From Hydractinia symbiolongicarpus (Eukaryota; Cnidaria; Hydrozoa; Anthoathecata; Hydractiniidae), in contig NC_079883.1 in the NCBI RefSeq assembly GCF_029227915.1, positions 8,370,001-8,434,000 on the forward strand: a DNA stretch of 64,000 bases, written 5' to 3'. Of this stretch, positions 56,699 through 64,000 are shown one piece after another. The position numbers were made by a program, and so were the translations under genes. Below the pieces are notes generated by a model. It had not been told where the DNA came from. It made no database searches and saw nothing but the letters and a program-made list of their open reading frames with translations. Position 1 is the stretch's first letter, and every line of letters starts with the position of its first letter.

Positions 56699-57027
56699 TT
56701 TCATTTTCATTTGCTGTGATATATTTCTTGTTATAACAATTAAGGAACGTGGCGGTTGTTGAAAGTGTTTCCTATGACATTTTCCTACGACATTTTCAGG
56801 TGATAGTACGAGAAAAAAGAGCTTTCAAATGCATACAAACTCGATCTATTGCCGATCATCCAATAACCCCTGACGGAATGGCAAATAAAATAAAATTCCG
56901 CCGCCTTCCGAGGACTTATATCGCAATCACGTTTCGTAACAGCCAAGCGAGGTTTTACCTTAGCGTTTAAGTCACCACCGACATTTGGCCGCGCAACTTT
57001 TCTAAGCTCATTCATTTTGACTTAAGG

Positions 57028-57192
57028 AGGGGGCGAGCGCGGACGCAGGCCCCCACTACCAGAAATTGTACGGTCGAGTTACTGACGTTTGCAGTAATCG
57101 CAGAGGTCAGCCCAAGCGTAGTGCAATGCAAGAGCCTCACTCTGGAAGAAAACCCTCATTGATCAGTCTTTACTTCCCCGTCAGGTAAGTAT
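57028..57192 (-). ncRNA. U1: U1 small nuclear RNA
   Basis: Complete copy, 5' end at 57192. The candidate PSE is at 57241-57249. Confidence 0.94.
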
Positions 57193-57382
57193 GAGTTGGA
57201 ACTGCACCGTAGCATGAGGGTACCCTTCAAAGTTTGTTAATGCTTGTGGCTTGAGTGTGTTATAAACTGCCGTGTCGCGGGGCATAGGCTGTATTCTCCC
57301 CCAGTGTACGCGTTTTGTTCCCGCCGTAGACTATGCAGAGTGCCGTCGGAAAGAGGACTGCTATTATTCTTTTATTGCTTAT

Positions 57383-57569
57383 GTGGGCCGCCATCGGTAA
57401 TAGTGCAACACCAAGGCAACCCGTGGTCACGGCGTGAATGAATCCACCTCCATGACCCAAGGCCAAAAATCAGATTAATATACTGACCATTCAGAGAATG
57501 GCCTACCAGATATTAAACTGATAAGAACAGATACTACACTTGATCTTAGCCATTAGGCCGAGAAGCGAT
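57383..57569 (-). ncRNA. U2: U2 small nuclear RNA
   Basis: Complete copy, 5' end at 57569. The candidate PSE is at 57615-57623. Confidence 0.94.
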
Positions 57570-57891
57570 AAAGAACAAGCGTTGCCATGATAGGCATCGT
57601 CCACACACCGTAACTGCTTGTGGAGCATGTCACGTTACTGTAAAGCTTACAACTGTCACCGCGTACGGATGGACGGCGACATAGTAAAAATCACGGCTGT
57701 TGATTTAGCCGTAGGATGGAGAGCGACTGTAGCGAGTGGATGGTAACTTACATGAATGCTAACAAAGGCGACGATACTAAGTGCGTGATATTACTTTCCA
57801 ATATGTCTGCGTACATTCCGTTTATCAACGCATTACGCCAGAACGTGCGCGCGCGTTACACAGTAGACCATGCAGCCGAAATGCGACAGTG

Positions 57892-57964
57892 CGACCCTGC
57901 CAGGAGTCGAACCTGGAATCCCCTGATTCGTAGTCAGATGCCTTATCCATTGGGCCACAGGGCC
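57892..57964 (-). tRNA. tRNA-Arg (anticodon ACG)
   Basis: Complete copy of the 73-nt tRNA. Confidence 0.95.
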
Positions 57965-58543
57965 ATGCTTATGACTTCGCCCCATCGTCATTTTGGCTTG
58001 CGCATTCGTTTTACTTACGACAGAATTCTTCGTGTTTGTAGCCATGAAAGAAAGGGACTTCTGTGAGTGAATTTTTTTACTGTGGTCTAATAAAAAAGTC
58101 GAAACGCAGTGCCCAATATATGAATTGCTCCTAATAGCCGGAAACAGGCCGTGTCGATGATGTAGGCCGACATACGCAACGCAAACCAAAGAACGCTTTA
58201 TGAAAATCCTAACACGAGCGCGGAAGAAGCCCAAATTAACAGACTAGATGTAATGCTGAAGACCTCAAACTCCAGCAGCTTCTCTTGCAGACTATTGCGT
58301 CGTACTACAAATAAAAATTAACATGCTTTCGCATAGTCGCGGCACCCAAAACGGACATTATACGATGTACAGAAACACACATTTCTGTTTTCGCGCCAAA
58401 TCAATTCCCGGGAGTGGTACTTTTACGTCCGCATACTTCGCACCGTCTTAAATTATATCTCATTTACACGGTAATGTTTAGTATACTTCTACTGTGATAA
58501 CAAGCATCGTTTATCGTTGGATTGTTGTAAGAAAACATTAAAA

Positions 58544-59095
58544 ATGAGTGAAGCAGCTTCTCCAAAGAAAATCGCACCCAAGAAGAAACCTGCTGCAAAG
58601 AAGACAGCTGATCACCCTAAATATGTGGACATGATCAAGGCTGCTATCGCTACCCTAAAGGAACGCGGTGGTTCATCTCGCCAAGCTATTACAAAATATA
58701 TTCATGCAAATTACAAAGTTGCTGAAAACTCAGATCATCATCTGAAAATGGCTCTTAAACGAGGAGTAACATCAGGCGATTTGATTCAAACTAAAGGCAC
58801 TGGTGCTTCTGGATCATTCAAGCTAGGTCAGGTAAAAAAAGAAAAACCTAAGAAAAAGGCCGCAGCAAAAAAGCCAACGGCAAAGAAGCCTACTGCAAAG
58901 AAAAGTACACCAAAAAAGAAGCCAGCAAAGAAGAGCACGCCAAAGAAAGCAGCAAAGAAGCCTGCCACAAAGAAAGCCTCGGCTAAGAAACCAGCAGCTA
59001 AGAAACCCACAAAGAAGCCTGTTGCTAAAAAACCTGCAGCAAAGAAGGTCAAAAAGACTCCCAAAAAGGCAGCAAAGAAGACCGCAAAAAAATAA
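58544..59095 (+). CDS. H1: Histone H1
   Basis: 183-aa copy. The hairpin is at 59128-59143. Confidence 0.95.
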   Translation: MSEAASPKKIAPKKKPAAKKTADHPKYVDMIKAAIATLKERGGSSRQAITKYIHANYKVAENSDHHLKMALKRGVTSGDLIQTKGTGASGSFKLGQVKKEKPKKKAAAKKPTAKKPTAKKSTPKKKPAKKSTPKKAAKKPATKKASAKKPAAKKPTKKPVAKKPAAKKVKKTPKKAAKKTAKK

Positions 59096-59456
59096 TTTGT
59101 GTGTATCTGGCTATTACATTAACAAACGGCTATTTTTATAGCCACACATTTACAAAAAAACATTATCTTGGTACAAAGTTAAACTTGTTTAAGTCACTTA
59201 AACAGTTAAAAAAGAGTAAATTTAAGATTAGATTCCCTAAGTTTAAGTATTTTCGTTTTTAAATTTCTTATTTTCTTGCTTTTACTTTTCTTGCCCTTCA
59301 TATTTTTAACATTGTCAAACTTTATGTAGCATAAAATTTTTATGTAGCATAAAATTTAAACAGAAAGCAGGACAAAGTTTGATATAAAAAGCTAGCCGTA
59401 ATATTTTTTATGGATGTGTGGCTATAAAAATAGCCGTTTTTTGTTTGGTAAGATGC

Positions 59457-59870
<414 letters not shown>

Positions 59871-60348
59871 TTAAGAAGTCGATGTAGTACGGATACACAA
59901 GACGGTCTAAAATGCACTATCGCGCCAAAGTTTTATTTCTCATATTGATTGACAGCTAAGGTTCAAAACAAACCATTTGATTGGTGCTAAGAAAGTAATT
60001 TCTGATTGGCTGCATAATGACATTACGCTCATTACTTTAACATTTTTATAAAATCTGTGTTTTTTGGCTACGGGAAAACGGCTGTATCTTCTGATACACA
60101 AAAGCTTTTGACTTTTTTTTTTTTTAGTAAGTAGCAGAAGGTTTGGCGAATTCCAACGATGCCAAATTTATTGCCTTACTGAAACATTAAGACCACGAAT
60201 TTTTAAAAAAACTACAGTTTTACTTAAAAAAATGTACAAAATGTTCGGAACATTTTGTAATGACGCAACTCTATTGGTTAATTAGGGTGTTTCCACGAGC
60301 AGTAGGTAATTTTATGGCCTCTTTTTAAAGCTGTCTGAATTCTGTTAA

Positions 60349-60705
<357 letters not shown>

Positions 60706-61165
60706 GCGTTGTCATTGCTCAACAAAAACGGCTATTTTTATAGCCACAAATCTTTTAAAACATTACTTTGTGCACGCTTCCAAATTACACAATGTGTAAA
60801 GTCTTGTCACAGTTACATTTATTGCTATACGATACTATGTCATATATGACACAAAAAAAATTTAGAAATACTTTGTAGGGTTAATTTGCCTGGGAGTGTT
60901 TCCGTGAAAAGCTGGGTTAAGTTAAATGTAAGCAATAACATGGATCAATGTACTTGTCTTTTCTGCAAGTACAGCTAATAATACGTATGAAAAGTGAAGC
61001 TAATCCACACACACATGGGGAAGTATTTTAAATGTAGGCTAGTGTTCTTAAGCACATTATTTAGAAGTTTTATTAACTTCGGTTAACTTGTAGTGACGCC
61101 AAGTAAATGTTTTTTTAAAGATGTGTGGTCTTAAAAAAGACCGTTTGTGTTTGGTAGACGTTGGT

Positions 61166-61570
61166 TTACTTGCTGCTTGTGTATTTTGTGACGGCTTTTG
61201 TTCCTTCACTGACTGCGTGTTTTGCAAGTTCTCCAGGCAAGAGAAGACGTACTGCGGTTTGAATTTCACGAGAAGAGATGGTCGACTTTTTGTTTTGAAG
61301 AGCCAAACGCGAAGCTTCGGAAGCAATGCGCTCAAAGATGTCGTTGACAAATGAGTTCATGATGCTCATAGCTTTGCTTGAAACTCCGACATCTGGGTGA
61401 ACTTGTTTCAAAACATTGTAGATGTAAATAGCATAACTTTCCTTTCTCTTTCTCTTGCGTTTCTTTTCACCAGTTCCACCAATCTTTCCTCCTTTTTTGC
61501 CGGCTCTTTTTTCACCTTTCTTGGCTACTTTAGGTGCCTGTTTTCCTCCTTTAGCTGCTGCGTCAGACAT
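61166..61570 (-). CDS. H2B: Histone H2B
   Basis: Full-length copy. The hairpin (minus strand) is at 61127-61142. Confidence 0.97.
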   Translation of the reverse strand: MSDAAAKGGKQAPKVAKKGEKRAGKKGGKIGGTGEKKRKRKRKESYAIYIYNVLKQVHPDVGVSSKAMSIMNSFVNDIFERIASEASRLALQNKKSTISSREIQTAVRLLLPGELAKHAVSEGTKAVTKYTSSK

Positions 61571-61854
61571 GGTTAAAAATTTTTGCTACTTAACTTGTAA
61601 ATAAGCATTAAACTGCAAGTCAAAACTTTTTGTTTATAAGTAAAAAAATCGGATCGAATTCGATCCGAAAACGCCGATACGCAATTTAATTGGTTAAAAA
61701 AAAAATCTTTTGTTTAATACTTAATTATGATTGGTTAAAAAAACATGATTTCGATCCTATTTTTATGATGAAAAAACGAGTAAAGTTTATTTCGTTAACA
61801 CTTACGTTAAATATTCGTACGTTTTTGTATTAACTTACAAATCAAATCGCAGTT

Positions 61855-62235
61855 ATGTCTGGACGTGGAAAAGGTGGAAAAGCTAAGGCTAAAGCCAAGA
61901 CAAGATCCTCAAGAGCTGGACTTCAATTTCCAGTCGGTAGAGTGCATAGATTCCTTCGTAGAGGGCACTATGCTAACCGAATTGGATCTGGAGCACCAGT
62001 TTACTTAGCAGCCGTCTTGGAATATTTATCTGCTGAGATATTGGAGTTGGCTGGTAACGCAGCAAGAGACAACAAAAAAGCTAGGATTATTCCAAGACAT
62101 TTACAATTGGCTGTTCGTAATGATGAAGAATTAAACAAACTTTTGAGCGGTGTAACCATTGCAGCTGGTGGTGTTTTGCCAAACATTCAAGCTGTCTTAC
62201 TCCCAAAGAAGAACGACAAAGGACAGAAGAAGTAA
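61855..62235 (+). CDS. H2A: Histone H2A
   Basis: Full-length copy. The hairpin is at 62258-62273. Confidence 0.97.
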   Translation: MSGRGKGGKAKAKAKTRSSRAGLQFPVGRVHRFLRRGHYANRIGSGAPVYLAAVLEYLSAEILELAGNAARDNKKARIIPRHLQLAVRNDEELNKLLSGVTIAAGGVLPNIQAVLLPKKNDKGQKK

Positions 62236-62432
62236 ACCGCTACACTCAGAAAACAACGGCTATTTTTATAGCCACACATCTTTAAAAAAACATTGTTTTT
62301 TTCACAAAACTATAACCTTAAAGTCTAATAGATAATCCATGCATACGCCTTGTCCTAAGTAACTCAAAGAAATTAAATAAAAAAATTTGATCACAACGTC
62401 AAAATAAATTGCACGTATTTGCACCTACTAAT

Positions 62433-62551
62433 GTCTACGGCCATACCACGATGAACACACCCGTTCTCGTCTGATCACGGAAGTTAAGCATCGTCGGGCC
62501 GGGATAGTACTTGGATGGGGGACCGCCTGGGAACTCCCGGTGTCGTAGGCT
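62433..62551 (+). rRNA. 5S ribosomal RNA
   Basis: Complete copy with its T-run terminator. Confidence 0.95.
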
Positions 62552-62879
62552 TTTCATTTTCATTTGCTGTGATATATTTCTTGTTATAACAATTAAGGAA
62601 CGTGGCGGTTGTTGAAAGTGTTTCCTATGACATTTTCCTACGACATTTTCAGGTGATAGTACGAGAAAAAAGAGCTTTCAAATGCATACAAACTCGATCT
62701 ATTGCCGATCATCCAATAACCCTGACGGAATGGCAAATAAAATAAAATTCCGCCGCCTTCCGAGGACTTATATCGCAATCACGTTTCGTAACAGCCAAGC
62801 GAGGTTTTACCTTAGCGTTTAAGTCACCACCGACATTTGGCCGCGCAACTTTTCTAAGCTCATTCATTTTGACTTAAGG

Positions 62880-63044
62880 AGGGGGCGAGCGCGGACGCAG
62901 GCCCCCACTACCAGAAATTGTACGGTCGAGTTACTGACGTTTGCAGTAATCGCAGAGGTCAGCCCAAGCGTAGTGCAATGCAAGAGCCTCACTCTGGAAG
63001 AAAACCCTCATTGATCAGTCTTTACTTCCCCGTCAGGTAAGTAT
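62880..63044 (-). ncRNA. U1: U1 small nuclear RNA
   Basis: Complete copy, 5' end at 63044. The candidate PSE is at 63093-63101. Confidence 0.94.
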
Positions 63045-63234
63045 GAGTTGGAACTGCACCGTAGCATGAGGGTACCCTTCAAAGTTTGTTAATGCTTGTG
63101 GCTTGAGTGTGTTATAAACTGCCGTGTCGCGGGGCATAGGCTGTATTCTCCCCCAGTGTACGCGTTTTGTTCCCGCCGTAGACTATGCAGAGTGCCGTCG
63201 GAAAGAGGACTGCTATTATTCTTTTATTGCTTAT

Positions 63235-63421
63235 GTGGGCCGCCATCGGTAATAGTGCAACACCAAGGCAACCCGTGGTCACGGCGTGAATGAATCCACC
63301 TCCATGACCCAAGGCCAAAAATCAGATTAATATACTGACCATTCAGAGAATGGCCTACCAGATATTAAACTGATAAGAACAGATACTACACTTGATCTTA
63401 GCCATTAGGCCGAGAAGCGAT
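63235..63421 (-). ncRNA. U2: U2 small nuclear RNA
   Basis: Complete copy, 5' end at 63421. The candidate PSE is at 63467-63475. Confidence 0.94.
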
Positions 63422-63743
63422 AAAGAACAAGCGTTGCCATGATAGGCATCGTCCACACACCGTAACTGCTTGTGGAGCATGTCACGTTACTGTAAAGCTT
63501 ACAACTGTCACCGCGTACGGATGGACGGCGACATAGTAAAAATCACGGCTGTTGATTTAGCCGTAGGATGGAGAGCGACTGTAGCGAGTGGATGGTAACT
63601 TACATGAATGCTAACAAAGGCGACGATACTAAGTGCGTGATATTACTTTCCAATATGTCTGCGTACATTCCGTTTATCAACGCATTACGCCAGAACGTGC
63701 GCGCGCGTTACACAGTAGACCATGCAGCCGAAATGCGACAGTG

Positions 63744-63816
63744 CGACCCTGCCAGGAGTCGAACCTGGAATCCCCTGATTCGTAGTCAGATGCCTTATCC
63801 ATTGGGCCACAGGGCC
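63744..63816 (-). tRNA. tRNA-Arg (anticodon ACG)
   Basis: Complete copy. The window ends about 180 bp further on, before H1 of this unit. Confidence 0.95.
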
Positions 63817-64000
63817 ATGCTTATGACTTCGCCCCATCGTCATTTTGGCTTGCGCATTCGTTTTACTTACGACAGAATTCTTCGTGTTTGTAGCCATGAA
63901 AGAAAGGGACTTCTGTGAGTGAATTTTTTTACTGTGGTCTAATAAAAAAGTCGAAACGCAGTGCCCAATATATGAATTGCTCCTAATAGCCGGAAACAGG

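Overview
The window is a eukaryotic tandem gene array. It holds twelve head-to-tail copies of one repeat unit of about 5,852 bp; the last copy is cut by the window end and two copies are interrupted by 500-N gaps. Each unit carries all five replication-dependent histone genes without introns (H4, H2B, H2A, H1, H3), each followed by a 16-nt histone 3' hairpin. Inserted between H2A and H1 is a block of non-coding RNA genes: 5S rRNA, U1 snRNA, U2 snRNA and tRNA-Arg(ACG). The proteins are metazoan replication-type histones, with vertebrate-like H3 and H4, a lysine-rich H1 with a winged-helix domain, and a 134-aa H2B. AT-rich spacers and the general look of H1 and H2B suggest an invertebrate, possibly a cnidarian such as a hydrozoan. 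That placement is inference from memory of the families, not a search result.

Unit layout, read along the + strand: H4 (+), H2B (-), H2A (+), 5S (+), U1 (-), U2 (-), tRNA-Arg (-), H1 (+), H3 (-), then H4 of the next unit. H3/H4 and H2B/H2A are divergent pairs sharing promoters of about 526 and 284 bp. H4/H2B and H1/H3 are convergent and meet at their 3' hairpins. H4 start codons, used here as unit phase, are at 263, 6113, 11470, 17322, 23174, 29026, 34878, 40257, 46108, 51960, 54541 and 60394. The unit at 11470-17321 is the first complete, undamaged, gap-free copy and carries the full descriptions below; other copies are listed with what is specific to them.

The units are nearly identical, spacers included, as expected for recent amplification or strong concerted evolution. 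The exceptions are informative. H2A of the unit at 17322 has a nonsense codon. The unit at 34878 has lost 475 bp, removing the end of H2B and its hairpin. H3 and U2 of the unit at 263 each lack one base. All six single-base indels I found lie in homopolymer runs, so those could be sequencing errors; the nonsense change and the large deletion are not of that kind.

Functionally, a unit supplies one of each nucleosome protein plus structural RNAs transcribed by Pol II with snRNA-type promoters (U1, U2) and by Pol III (5S, tRNA). Combining the full histone quintet with 5S, U1, U2 and a tRNA in a single tandem unit is the most unusual feature of the window.
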